Assembly (NCBI GenBank): GCA_021813445.1
Contig: JAKAKP010000122.1
Location: 1 to 36,008 of the forward strand
Length of the DNA: 36,008 nt
Direction: 5' to 3'
Source of the DNA: Deltaproteobacteria bacterium
Lineage (GTDB): Bacteria; Desulfobacterota; Desulfobaccia; Desulfobaccales; 0-14-0-80-60-11
Shown here: positions 1-7,271 of the stretch, piece after piece
How positions within the stretch are numbered: position 1 is the stretch's first letter
How the letters are laid out: each line of letters begins with the position of its first letter
Made by a program: the position numbers and the translations under genes
The notes under the pieces: generated by a model
Told to the model about the DNA's origin: nothing
The model's database searches: none
What the model saw: only the letters and a program-made list of their open reading frames with translations

Positions 1-178
1 TCTGGGACAGGGGCACAATTTGGCGGCGGCCCGGGAGCCGGGGGACTACGGGCTCCGCGAGCAACGGCAGTGCGACTATTGCCTGGAGGAGTTCCTGGAC
101 AGCTGCACCAAGTGCGGCCGGGATTTTTGCAGCTTGCATGCCGGGGACATCGACGGGCTCTGCGGCGGGTGTATCTGA
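1..178 (+). CDS. C-terminal end of a Cys-rich, probably zinc-binding protein (partial)
   Basis: The reading frame is open from base 2 to a TGA at 176-178, and the 5' part lies outside the window. The visible 58 residues contain CDYC, then CTKCGRDFC, a following His, and a final CGGC. Such spaced Cys/His pairs usually hold one or two zinc ions in a ribbon or treble-clef fold. The function cannot be told from this fragment. A zinc ribbon at the C-terminus is common in small regulatory or nucleic-acid-binding proteins, but that is only a family-level expectation. Base composition matches the GC-rich neighbours. Confidence 0.6.
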   Translation, partial: LGQGHNLAAAREPGDYGLREQRQCDYCLEEFLDSCTKCGRDFCSLHAGDIDGLCGGCI

Positions 179-233
179 AGGTTTAGATCCTCAAGCGCGT
201 GGGTGAGCCTTATCGTGTTCTGAAAATTATGAC

Positions 234-268
234 TCACGCAAAGACGTAAAGACGCAAAGCAAGACGCG
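234..268. repeat. Intergenic ACGCAAAG short tandem repeat, copy 1
   Basis: Three consecutive near-copies of an 8-9 base unit (ACGCAAAG / ACGTAAAG) followed by CAAGACGC. A second copy of the same block lies at 6510-6546, after the DUF503 gene. The rest of 179-408 holds no convincing gene. Confidence 0.6.
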
Positions 269-408
269 CATATCCGGCGTAGGGCAGGCGTCCCCGCGCA
301 CCAAATTATCCGGCAAACGGCGGGTGTCTAAAAAGCGGACCCTGCGGCAGCCCAGGCTGGAAAGCTGGGACAACGACCTCAAGTCCTGTCCTTTCCTGGA
401 AAAACGCC

Positions 409-437
409 TTGACACCAGGCGCACATTTTTGTATAAA
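409..437 (+). promoter_or_regulatory. Sigma-70 type promoter of the tRNA-Gly gene
   Basis: A perfect -35 hexamer TTGACA (409-414) is followed after exactly 17 bases by TATAAA (432-437). The expected start near 444 is only a few bases before the mature 5' end of the tRNA at 448. Spacing and match are close to the housekeeping consensus. Confidence 0.8.
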
Positions 438-447
438 TATTTGTTGA

Positions 448-523
448 GCGGGCATAGCTCAGCTGGTAGAGTACAAGCTTCCCAAGCTTGGTGTCGCGGG
501 TTCGAATCCCGTTGCCCGCTCCA
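448..523 (+). tRNA. tRNA-Gly (anticodon CCC)
   Basis: A complete 76-base cloverleaf. The acceptor arms GCGGGCA and TGCCCGC pair perfectly. The D arm contains AGCTCAGCTGGTAGAG. The anticodon stem CAAGC/GCTTG encloses the loop TTCCCAA, giving anticodon CCC, which reads GGG glycine codons. The T arm is GCGGG-TTCGAAT-CCCGT. The 3' CCA is encoded in the DNA (521-523). GGG codons are common in this GC-rich genome, so a dedicated CCC isoacceptor makes sense. It has its own strong promoter and is followed by a candidate structured RNA. Confidence 0.96.
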
Positions 524-566
524 GCCCGGGGGGCGAGACAGGGGGCAGCTCGGTTATAAAATAGCT

Positions 567-748
567 GCTTTCCGGGAATGGTTGAGCCCGCCCGCGACCC
601 GCTTCCCCCATCGAGGGGCCGGATTGGCGTTAGGGGCGATGATCCGGCTTGCTTTGACGGGCGGAGTAAGTAGTTGCTCTGGGGTGCCCCGAGATTATAC
701 ATTTGTCTTGGATTTTCCCGGAAGTGGGCCGTGGCCCGCTTTTTTTTG
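567..748 (+). ncRNA. Candidate structured small RNA, possibly 6S-like (unverified)
   Basis: The stretch between the tRNA and the next gene has no plausible reading frame but folds well by eye. An outer stem pairs 572-579 with 716-723. Inside it 588-594 pairs with 658-664 and 618-624 with 642-648. A separate small hairpin (677-693) lies in the 3' side of the open central region. The molecule ends in a terminator hairpin with a T-run. A TATAAA hexamer at 555-560 would start transcription near 567, giving about 180 bases. Length, one long irregular hairpin, an open centre and a small 3'-side hairpin resemble 6S RNA, the RNA polymerase decoy. I could not match a diagnostic 6S sequence, so this is shape-based only. 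It could instead be trailer of the tRNA transcript. Confidence 0.35.
722..748 (+). terminator. Intrinsic terminator
   Basis: AGTGGGCC and GGCCCGCT form an 8-bp stem (one G-T pair) with a very short loop, followed at once by a run of eight T (740-747). It ends the tRNA/structured-RNA transcription unit, only about 7 bases before the ATG of the next gene. Confidence 0.75.
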
Positions 749-754
749 TTTTGT

Positions 755-1084
755 ATGCGCATCTGGGACCTAGAACCGGCGCGGCTCTGCCGCCAGCATT
801 TATTGGGGGAGCATCGGGAATTGCACGCCCTGTGGGTGATTTTAACCAAGGAGAAGACAGGCTACGCCCGGCATCCGGAGACGCGGCGCTGGCGGGGGAA
901 GCTGGCGGCCCTTTACCGGCGTCACGAAGCGCTGGTGGCGGAGATGGCCCGGCGGGGCTACCGCCATGCCACGCCGCTGGCCGCGGCCGCGGCCGTGGGC
1001 CTGGCGGAGCAAAAGGAATATACGGATACGCCCGGGGAGCAAATCCGGATTCTGCGGGCCAAAGGCTGCGGCTGCCGGGTTTAG
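755..1084 (+). CDS. Pyrimidine-dimer DNA glycosylase-like protein (T4 endonuclease V type fold)
   Basis: A 109-residue protein starting MRIWDLEPARLCRQHLLGEH. The opening W/D...L..QHLLGEHRELHALW pattern, the internal RHPETRRWRGK segment and the C-terminal KGCGCRV are those I associate with small bacterial proteins of the pyrimidine-dimer glycosylase (Pyr_excise) superfamily. That family cuts the glycosidic bond and nicks DNA at UV photoproducts. The ATG at 755 was chosen because family members begin with MR[IL]W; in-frame upstream codons run through a terminator hairpin. There is no Shine-Dalgarno sequence, only a T-rich stretch, so translation may be weak or leaderless. Enzymatic activity has not been shown for this short branch. 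The family assignment comes from pattern memory and is moderately sure. Confidence 0.65.
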   Translation: MRIWDLEPARLCRQHLLGEHRELHALWVILTKEKTGYARHPETRRWRGKLAALYRRHEALVAEMARRGYRHATPLAAAAAVGLAEQKEYTDTPGEQIRILRAKGCGCRV

Positions 1085-1094
1085 GTGAGGCAAG

Positions 1095-1469
1095 ATGACA
1101 CTGACGTTGGCGCATGGCTTGGGGTTTATTGTGTTGGGCCTGGTGGCCGGGGTCTTCAGTGGCCTCATCGGCGTAGGCGGCGGGGTCATTGTCGTGCCGG
1201 CCCTGGTCTTTATCTTCGGCCTCTCCCAGCATATGGCCGAAGGGACAACCCTGGCGCTGTTGATCCCCCCCATCGGCCTGCTGGCCGCGTGGACCTATTA
1301 CCAAGAAGGCTACGTGGACCTGCATGTCGCCGGCCTGATCTGTCTGGGCTTCTTCTTCGGCGGCCTGTTAGGGGCCAGGGTGGCCAACCATCTGAGCAAC
1401 GCGGCTTTGGAACGGGTCTTTGGCGTGGCCATGCTGCTGATTTCCCTGAAGATGATCTTCGCTAAATGA
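1095..1469 (+). CDS. TauE/SafE family permease, half-size
   Basis: A 124-residue membrane protein with about four hydrophobic segments (roughly 8-30, 33-45, 52-70, 78-95) and a final one near 105-122. The glycine-rich stretch GVFSGLIGVGGGVIVVPAL near residues 19-37 is the signature of the TauE/SafE (DUF81) anion exporter family. Members move sulfite, sulfoacetate or other organic anions. Full-length members have about 250 residues made of two such halves, so this is a single-repeat form that would have to dimerise. A GTGAGG ribosome site precedes the ATG, 10 bases after the preceding gene, suggesting co-transcription. The substrate cannot be inferred. It looks intact rather than truncated because it ends cleanly after a membrane segment. 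Confidence 0.8.
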   Translation: MTLTLAHGLGFIVLGLVAGVFSGLIGVGGGVIVVPALVFIFGLSQHMAEGTTLALLIPPIGLLAAWTYYQEGYVDLHVAGLICLGFFFGGLLGARVANHLSNAALERVFGVAMLLISLKMIFAK

Positions 1470-1612
1470 GGAATGATCCAGAGAAGGCCAAGGCAAGTCC
1501 CCGGAGGCAGGAATAATCGAGTCTTGGGGATATGAATTAGTTCCTTGTGTATACAGTTTTTGAAATCTCTCTTGCAAAAGCGGGATTTAGGGGGATTGCG
1601 AGCGCTTATAAA

Positions 1613-1657
1613 ATTCCCCCTAACCCCCCCTTTAGAAAAGGGGGGAATAAAGATATG
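1613..1657. repeat. C-rich/G-rich palindromic repeat, copy 1, carrying the rimP start
   Basis: CCCCCTAACCCCC, a short spacer, then GGGGGG followed by AATAAAGAT. The same arrangement ending in GGGGGGATAA-GATGGG recurs at 32397-32443 and 33108-33160. Here the right end supplies both the purine-rich ribosome site and the ATG of rimP. Confidence 0.7.
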
Positions 1658-2158
1658 GCAACTGCTGAGGAAATCAAACAGAAGATCGAGGAATTGGTCC
1701 AGCCATTGGCGGTGAGCCAGGGCTTGGAACTGGTGGATCTGGAACTCATGCGGGCCCGCCGCGGCCGCAGCATCCTGCGCCTGTTTCTGGACCGGCCCGG
1801 GGGCGGCATCACCATCGAGGAAATCACCCGCATCAGCCGGGTGGTGGGAGACCTGTTGGACGTACACGATCTTATCCCTGAGTCCTACCACCTGGAGGTG
1901 TCCTCGCCGGGCTTGACCCGGAAGTTGAAGAGCCCCGAGGATTACCGGCGCTATGTCGGCAGGCTGGTGCGCATCACCACCCGGCAGGCCCGGGACGGCA
2001 AACAGGTTTTCCGGGGCATTCTCCAGGGGCTGGAAAACGATGAGGTCCGTCTGCAAGAGGGCGGGGCCGTTTATCGCCTGCCGCTGCCGGAAATCGCCCG
2101 GGCGCGGCTGGACCTTGACATGAAAAATAATCTCAAGGGGGACAAAGATCTCTCATGA
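1655..2158 (+). CDS. rimP: Ribosome maturation factor RimP
   Basis: A 167-residue protein of the RimP/YhbC family, needed for late assembly of the 30S ribosomal subunit. The N-terminal alpha/beta domain (about 1-85) carries the typical LVDLEL and LRLFLDRPGGGITIEE segments and the conserved YHLEVSSPGLTRKLK (residues about 70-85). The C-terminal SH3-like domain follows (about 90-155). Length is normal. The ATG at 1655 was chosen because MATAEEIKQKIEELVQPLA matches the usual start and a GGGGGG purine tract lies 8 bases upstream; that tract belongs to a dispersed repeat. The gene overlaps nusA by 4 bases (ATGA), so the two are translationally coupled. It heads the nusA-infB cluster. Confidence 0.95.
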   Translation: MATAEEIKQKIEELVQPLAVSQGLELVDLELMRARRGRSILRLFLDRPGGGITIEEITRISRVVGDLLDVHDLIPESYHLEVSSPGLTRKLKSPEDYRRYVGRLVRITTRQARDGKQVFRGILQGLENDEVRLQEGGAVYRLPLPEIARARLDLDMKNNLKGDKDLS

Positions 2159-3420
2159 ATTTGGAACTGAGGCGGATCATCGACCAGGTAAGCCGGGATA
2201 AGGGTATAGACAAAGAACTCCTCATCGGCGCCATCAAAGACGCGATCCGGTCGGCGGCCAAGAAAAAATACGGGCCCCGGATGGATATCGAAGTGAGCTA
2301 TAAGGACGAGACCGGAGAAATCGAAGTCTTTCAATTCAAGGAAGTGGTGCCGGTGGTGACCGATCCCCACCGGGAGATCACCTTGGAGGAAGCCCGGAAA
2401 GAGGACCCGGAATGCGAAATGGGTGACAGCCTGGGCTTCCGGATGGATGCGGCCGCGTTCGGCCGCATCGCCGCCCAGAGCGCCAAACAGGTGATCATGC
2501 AGCGCATGAAGGACGCGGAGCGGGACTTGGTCTATGACGATTACAAGGACCGCAAAGGGGAGATCATCAACGGCATCGTGCAGCGCCTGGACCCCGAGGG
2601 AATCATCGTCAATCTGGGCCGCACCGAGGCCCTGCTGCCCCCTTCGGAGCAGGCCCCCCGGGAAATCTACCACAAGGGTGAGCGCATCCGGGCCTATGTC
2701 CTGGAGGTGAAACGGCAGACCCGGGGTCCCCAGATCATCCTCTCCCGCACCCATCCCCAGTTTCTGGTGGCCTTGTTTGAAACCGAGGTGCCGGAGATTT
2801 CCGAATCGGTGGTCCAGGTTATGGGCTGCGCCCGGGAGCCGGGCAGCCGCTCCAAGATTGCGGTGACCTCCCGGGATTCGGACGTGGACCCGGTGGGGGC
2901 CTGCGTGGGCCTGAAAGGGTCCAGGGTGCAAAACATCGTCCAGGAACTCCGGGGCGAGAAGATCGACATCATCCCCTGGAACCCGGACCCGGCCAAGTTT
3001 GCCACCAATGCCCTGGCCCCGGCCCAGGTGAGCCGCATCATCCTCAATAAGGGCGGCCAGAGCATGGAAGTCATCGTGCCGGACGACCAGCTGTCCCTGG
3101 CCATCGGCAAGCGGGGGCAGAACGTGCGGCTGGCCTCCCGCCTGGTGGGCTGGAAGATCGATGTCAAGAGCGAATCCAAGTACTCCAAGTCCTTGAAGGA
3201 AGGCTACCTCTCCCTGCTCAGCATCCCGGGCGTGGGGGAGATCACCGCCAATCTTTTGCATGAAGCCGGTTTTACTTCGGCCCGGGAAGTGGCGGAAACC
3301 AACCTGGACGAATTGATCCAGTCCACCGGCATCACCGAGAAGAAGGCGGCCAGCCTCATTGCCGCGGCCCAGGAGATGATCCGGGGCGGAGAAGAGGGAT
3401 CCAAATCGGAGACGGAATAG
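2155..3420 (+). CDS. nusA: Transcription termination/antitermination factor NusA
   Basis: A 421-residue NusA that binds RNA polymerase and modulates pausing, intrinsic termination and antitermination. Domains in order: N-terminal polymerase-binding domain (about 1-125), S1 domain (about 132-200, beginning GEIINGIVQRLDPEGIIVNLG), KH1 (about 230-285, with GACVGLKGSRVQNIV), KH2 (about 300-345, with AIGKRGQNVRLASRL) and one helix-hairpin-helix region (about 355-410, LLSIPGVGEITANLL). It lacks the second acidic repeat of enterobacterial NusA, as is usual outside that group. It overlaps rimP by 4 bases. No ylxR-like gene sits between it and infB, where many bacteria have one; only 75 bases separate them. 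Confidence 0.97.
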   Translation: MNLELRRIIDQVSRDKGIDKELLIGAIKDAIRSAAKKKYGPRMDIEVSYKDETGEIEVFQFKEVVPVVTDPHREITLEEARKEDPECEMGDSLGFRMDAAAFGRIAAQSAKQVIMQRMKDAERDLVYDDYKDRKGEIINGIVQRLDPEGIIVNLGRTEALLPPSEQAPREIYHKGERIRAYVLEVKRQTRGPQIILSRTHPQFLVALFETEVPEISESVVQVMGCAREPGSRSKIAVTSRDSDVDPVGACVGLKGSRVQNIVQELRGEKIDIIPWNPDPAKFATNALAPAQVSRIILNKGGQSMEVIVPDDQLSLAIGKRGQNVRLASRLVGWKIDVKSESKYSKSLKEGYLSLLSIPGVGEITANLLHEAGFTSAREVAETNLDELIQSTGITEKKAASLIAAAQEMIRGGEEGSKSETE

Positions 3421-3495
3421 TAGACCTAAAAAAATAATCAGCGTGGCTCAAGCCGCGCATCTGCGAACTAAGTTGCGGGGGATAAGGTTAATTAT

Positions 3496-6201
3496 ATGGC
3501 GAAAACCAGGATCTTAAATCTGGCTAAAGAACTCAAAGTGGATGTCAAGGTGCTCATGCAGCGCCTCAAAGAAGAGATGGGACTGCAGGTGGACAACTAT
3601 CTCAGTTCCCTGGATGAACCCACCGTGGCCCGGGTCCGCCAGGTCATGACCCAGGTGGAGGCCCAGGTGGAAGAAAAGCGCGTCGGGGATAATATCAAGC
3701 GCCGTCGCCGGGTGGCGCCGGTGGCCGCGGCCCTGCCTGTGGAAATGCCGGAAGAAGCGGCGCCGCCGCCTCCACCTCCTCCAGAGCCGGTGCCCAAGGT
3801 GCGCAAGCCCAAGGAGGCGGTGGCCCGGGTGGTATCCCTGCCGCCCAAGGAAGCGCCCCCCCCGGAAGCGGCGCCGCCAGCCCCGGCCCTAGAGCCTGCC
3901 GCACCTGAGGCGGTGGAGACCCAGGAAGCCGCGGTCCCGCAGGAGAAGCCCAAAGCGCCAGCGCCCGCGGCCCCCAAACCCGCAGCTCCCACTGACTCCG
4001 GCGCAGCCCTCAAGAGGCAAAAGGGCAAAGCCAGAAAGAAAGAGATCCCGGCCAGGATTATCAGCCTGCCCACGGAACCGGTGCCGGAACCGGCAGCGGC
4101 CGCACCCCCGCCCGCTGCTGCCCCGGCGGAAGCCAGACCCGCTCCTGCCCCCCGGCCCGGGGTGAAACTGGCGCCCGCGGCCAAACCGGCCGCGGAAGAA
4201 GAGAAAAAGGCCAAACCCAAAAAGAAGGCTAAGCGCCCGGAAACCGAAGCCGCCCGGGCCAAGCCCGTGAAAAAGCGGGAGGTGCGGGAGCGGGCCGATC
4301 TGTATGGCCTGGCCGAAGGTGAAGCCCGCTTGCCGGGCCGCCGCAAAGGCATGCGCAAGGCCATCAAGAAGGTCGGCAAGGCCGAACTCACCGTTCCCAA
4401 GGCCATCAAACGCCGGGTCAAGGTGGGCGAATCCATCACCGTGGGCGAACTGGCCAAGCGCATGGGCATCAAGTCCGGGGAGGTGATCAAGCAGCTCCTG
4501 CAAATGGGAGTGATGGCCACCATCAATTACCCCATTGACTATGATTCCGCGGTGCTGGTGGCTTCCGAATTCGGCTTTGAGGTGGAGCGGGCCACCATGA
4601 TGGAAGAGGACCTGCTGGCCATTGAGCCCCGGGAAGCCGGCGAGGCCAAACCCCGGCCCCCGGTGGTCACCATTATGGGCCACGTGGACCACGGCAAAAC
4701 CTCACTGTTGGACGCCATCCGCCAGAGTCGCATCACCGCGGCCGAAGCCGGCGGCATCACCCAGCATATCGGCGCTTACCATGTAGAACTCCCCGAAGGC
4801 CGGGGCGAAGTGGTCTTCCTGGATACGCCGGGCCACGAAGCCTTCACCGCCATGCGGGCCCGGGGCGCCCAGGTCACCGATCTGGTGGTGCTGGTGGTGG
4901 CCGCGGACGACGGGGTCATGGAACAGACCCGGGAGGCCATCAACCACGCCAAGGCCGCGGGAGTGCCCCTGGTGGTGGCCGTGAACAAGATCGACAAACC
5001 CAATGCCAACCCGGAGCGGGTCAAACGGGAACTGGCCAACGAAGGGGTGGTCTCGGAAGAATGGGGCGGCGACGTCCTCTTCACCGAGGTGTCGGCCAAA
5101 AAAGGCATCGGCATCTCCGATCTGCTGGAAAAGATCCTGCTGCAGGCTGAGGTCCTGGACCTCAAGGCCCCCCGCAAGGGCGGGGCCCAGGGACGGATCA
5201 TCGAATCCCGCCTGGATAAGGGGCGGGGCCCGGTGGGCACCGTGCTGGTGCAGCAAGGTATTTTGAAAGCCGGGGATTACTTCGTCTGCGGACCCCAGTT
5301 TGGCAAGGTGCGGGGCCTGCTCAACGACCAGGGCCAAAAAGTGGAGGAGGTCACCCCCGGTATACCCGTGGAAGTGCAGGGTTTCAGCGGCGTGCCCGAG
5401 GCCGGGGATGAGTTCCTGGTGCTGGAAGATGAGAAGAAGGCCAAGCAGATCGCCATGATGCGGCAGCAGAAGCAGAGGGAAGCCGCTTTGGCCCGCATCA
5501 GCCGGGTCAGCCTGGAAAAGCTCTATCAGCGCATCCAGGAAGGGGCCGCCAAGGAGCTGAAGATGGTGCTCAAGGGCGACGTGGCCGGCTCCATCGAAGC
5601 CCTGGCCAAGGCCCTCTCCGAACTGGGGACCAAAGAGATCAAGGTCTCCCTGATCCACCAGGGCATGGGGGAGATCACCGAGAGCGACATCATGCTGGCC
5701 TCGGCTTCCGACGCCATCGTGGTGGGCTTCAATGTCCGGGCCAACCCCAAGGCCCAGGCCCTGGCCGAACAGGAGCAGGTGGACGTCCGCTACTACGACA
5801 TCATCTATAAGCTCCTGGAAGACATCCACGCCGCTCTGGAAGGGCTGCTGGAACCGGTGGTGGAAGAGCGGGTGCAGGGCAAAGCCGAAGTGCGCCAGGT
5901 CTTTTCCATCAGCAAGGTGGGCTCCATTGCCGGTTGCATGGTCCAGGACGGCAAGGTGGAGCGGAATTCCCTGGCCCGGGTCCTGCGCAAGGGCCAGGTC
6001 CTCATCGACGGCGCCAAGATCAATTCCCTGAAGCGCTTCAAAGATGACGTGAAAGAGGTCCTGAGCGGCTATGAATGCGGCATCGGCCTGGATCGGTTCA
6101 ACGACTACCAGCCCGGGGACATTATCGAGGCCTACACCCAGGAAAAAGTGAAGGCGCTGCTGGAAACCCTGCCTTCCCGGGAAGAGAAGACGGAGGAGTA
6201 G
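3496..6201 (+). CDS. infB: Translation initiation factor IF-2
   Basis: A 901-residue initiation GTPase that brings fMet-tRNA to the 30S subunit and promotes 50S joining. A first IF2_N helix bundle is at 1-50, followed by a long Ala/Pro/Lys-rich linker (about 60-290). A second IF2_N is near 310-360, then the GTPase domain. Its motifs are clear: G1 GHVDHGKT (395-402), G3 DTPGHE (443-448) and G4 NKID (497-500). Beta-barrel domain II, domain III and the C-terminal fMet-tRNA-binding domain (about 790-890) follow. The linker is extremely GC-rich and explains the long spurious frames on the other strand. The ATG has only a weak AAGG upstream. It is followed after 6 bases by the DUF503 gene. Confidence 0.98.
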   Translation: MAKTRILNLAKELKVDVKVLMQRLKEEMGLQVDNYLSSLDEPTVARVRQVMTQVEAQVEEKRVGDNIKRRRRVAPVAAALPVEMPEEAAPPPPPPPEPVPKVRKPKEAVARVVSLPPKEAPPPEAAPPAPALEPAAPEAVETQEAAVPQEKPKAPAPAAPKPAAPTDSGAALKRQKGKARKKEIPARIISLPTEPVPEPAAAAPPPAAAPAEARPAPAPRPGVKLAPAAKPAAEEEKKAKPKKKAKRPETEAARAKPVKKREVRERADLYGLAEGEARLPGRRKGMRKAIKKVGKAELTVPKAIKRRVKVGESITVGELAKRMGIKSGEVIKQLLQMGVMATINYPIDYDSAVLVASEFGFEVERATMMEEDLLAIEPREAGEAKPRPPVVTIMGHVDHGKTSLLDAIRQSRITAAEAGGITQHIGAYHVELPEGRGEVVFLDTPGHEAFTAMRARGAQVTDLVVLVVAADDGVMEQTREAINHAKAAGVPLVVAVNKIDKPNANPERVKRELANEGVVSEEWGGDVLFTEVSAKKGIGISDLLEKILLQAEVLDLKAPRKGGAQGRIIESRLDKGRGPVGTVLVQQGILKAGDYFVCGPQFGKVRGLLNDQGQKVEEVTPGIPVEVQGFSGVPEAGDEFLVLEDEKKAKQIAMMRQQKQREAALARISRVSLEKLYQRIQEGAAKELKMVLKGDVAGSIEALAKALSELGTKEIKVSLIHQGMGEITESDIMLASASDAIVVGFNVRANPKAQALAEQEQVDVRYYDIIYKLLEDIHAALEGLLEPVVEERVQGKAEVRQVFSISKVGSIAGCMVQDGKVERNSLARVLRKGQVLIDGAKINSLKRFKDDVKEVLSGYECGIGLDRFNDYQPGDIIEAYTQEKVKALLETLPSREEKTEE

Positions 6202-6207
6202 GCCGGC

Positions 6208-6501
6208 ATGATTGTGGCCGCGGCCCACATTACTTTGCTGATCCCCGATAACAACTCGTTAAAAGGGAAACGCCAGGTCGTGCGGAGCCTCATCGAGAAG
6301 GTGCGCCACCGCTTCGGGGTCGCCATCGCCGAAGTGGACAGCCACGATCTGTGGCAGCGCGCGGAACTGGGGCTGGCGGTGGTGGGCAACGACGAGAAGG
6401 TCTTGAGCCAAACGGTGGACCGGGTGCTGCATTTCATGGAGAACCAGCACCTGGCGGAGATCATTGACTCTCACCTGGAGTTGGTGCACCTGGAGAAATG
6501 A
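6208..6501 (+). CDS. DUF503 family protein (YlxP-like)
   Basis: A 97-residue protein of the DUF503 family, found next to infB/rbfA in many bacteria. It opens with the characteristic MIVAAAHITLLIPDNNSLKGKR (LxGKR motif, residues 17-21) and later has VAIAEVDSHDLWQRAELGLAVVGND. The fold is ferredoxin-like. Related YlxP proteins have been implicated in ribosome assembly, which suits the location, but the biochemical role is not established. The GGAGGAG at the end of infB serves as ribosome site, so translation is probably coupled to infB. Confidence 0.9.
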   Translation: MIVAAAHITLLIPDNNSLKGKRQVVRSLIEKVRHRFGVAIAEVDSHDLWQRAELGLAVVGNDEKVLSQTVDRVLHFMENQHLAEIIDSHLELVHLEK

Positions 6502-6509
6502 TGCTGTCC

Positions 6510-6546
6510 TCACGCAAAGACGCAAAGGCGCAAAGCAAGGCGCAAG
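6510..6546. repeat. Intergenic ACGCAAAG short tandem repeat, copy 2
   Basis: Three near-copies of the CGCAAAG unit followed by CAAGGCGC, matching the block at 234-268. It is followed immediately by GTTCAAAG-type repeats. Confidence 0.65.
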
Positions 6547-6549
6547 AAA

Positions 6550-6583
6550 TTAGGTTCAAAGTTCAAGGTTCAAAGTTCAAAGC
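6550..6583. repeat. (GTTCAAR)n heptad repeat
   Basis: About four tandem heptads alternating GTTCAAA and GTTCAAG. The same repeat occurs at 7815-7838, 19966-19998, 20076-20102, 21273-21339, 23635-23660 and 23743-23765, always between genes. Confidence 0.75.
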
Positions 6584-6587
6584 CGGG

Positions 6588-6634
6588 AGATAGCGGTATA
6601 GCACCGGCTTCCCAGCCTGTGTGACTGCGGGCGG
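6588..6634. repeat. GATAGCGGTA...GGCTT-CCAGCCTGTG repeat, copy 1
   Basis: GATAGCGGTATAGCACCGGC followed by TTCCCAGCCTGTGTG and a GCGGGCGG block. A second, closely similar block is at 7174-7229. Both lie in the spacers flanking rbfA. Confidence 0.6.
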
Positions 6635-6694
6635 CTAAGGTATTATTTATTTTAACGGAAAACGGAAAACGAGAAACGGCAAACGGTATTTGAA

Positions 6695-7063
6695 ATGCGG
6701 GCTGGCGGCGGCAAAAGAGTGACCCGGGTGGCGGAACTGCTGAAGGAGCAGATCGCCTTGATTCTGCTCCATAAGAGCCATGACCCCCGGCTGCAAGACC
6801 TGACGATTACCGGGGTGGAGATGACCCCGGATTTGAAACAGGCCCGGGTCTTTTTTCTGCTCCGGGAAGGCGTGGACCCGGCCCAGGTGCAGGCCGCGCT
6901 GAAAAAGGGCCTGGGTTTTATCAAACAGGAACTGGCCCGGGAACATCTCCTGCGGGTGATGCCGGAGCTCTTCTTCCTGCCGGATACGGGCCTGGACCGG
7001 GCCGCGAAGCTGGAGTTGCTCTTTCAGGAGGCTAAAGGAAAATCAGAATCGCCGGACGAGTAA
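6695..7063 (+). CDS. rbfA: 30S ribosome-binding factor RbfA
   Basis: A 122-residue RbfA, a KH-fold factor that binds the 30S subunit and helps mature the 5' end of 16S rRNA. Typical features are the opening RVTRVAELLKEQIALILL, then DPRLQDLTITGVEMTPDLKQARVFF (about 28-53) and the late RVMPELFFLPDTGLDRAAKLELLF. Length is normal. The ATG has no good ribosome site; a GTG at 6719 (V9 here) is an alternative. Unusually for this cluster, a 190-base spacer full of repeats separates it from the upstream gene, so it may have its own promoter. The usual downstream DHH phosphoesterase gene (nrnA) is absent. Confidence 0.93.
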   Translation: MRAGGGKRVTRVAELLKEQIALILLHKSHDPRLQDLTITGVEMTPDLKQARVFFLLREGVDPAQVQAALKKGLGFIKQELAREHLLRVMPELFFLPDTGLDRAAKLELLFQEAKGKSESPDE

Positions 7064-7173
7064 AGTGTCGGGCGGCAGGCTCTCTGACAGGAAAATAGGA
7101 GAAACCGGTTAGAGCCGTCGATGCCTGGTCGCCGGTGATGGGGAAGTATAAAAGATAGTTCAAAGTTAGAAGA

Positions 7174-7229
7174 TAGCGGTAGCACAGGCTTTCCAGCCTG
7201 TGCAGAGCGGGCGGGGACGCCCGCCACTA
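7174..7229. repeat. GATAGCGGTA...GGCTTTCCAGCCTGTG repeat, copy 2
   Basis: Resembles 6588-6634, with GATAGCGGTAGCACAGGC then TTTCCAGCCTGTGC. It ends in a palindrome in which GGGCGGGG faces CGCCCGCC. It may form a hairpin between rbfA and the next gene. Otherwise nothing is seen in 7064-7260. Confidence 0.6.
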
Positions 7230-7271
7230 CGATGGAAAAATTACAGGTAAAGGTCGAACCGGGAGGCAAAC

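Noticed and set aside
324-773. Plus-strand frame of 149 codons across the tRNA
   Set aside because: It reads straight through the tRNA-Gly gene and the structured region; no coding signs.
630-1325. Minus-strand frame of 231 codons
   Set aside because: A shadow of the glycosylase-like and TauE genes, caused by high GC; composition unlike a real protein (Pro/Ala/Arg/His-rich).
2071-3261. Long minus-strand frame opposite nusA (396 codons)
   Set aside because: Antisense shadow of nusA; low-complexity, His/Gly/Leu-rich translation.
4702-6228. Long minus-strand frame opposite infB (508 codons)
   Set aside because: Antisense shadow of infB; no motif and no ribosome site.
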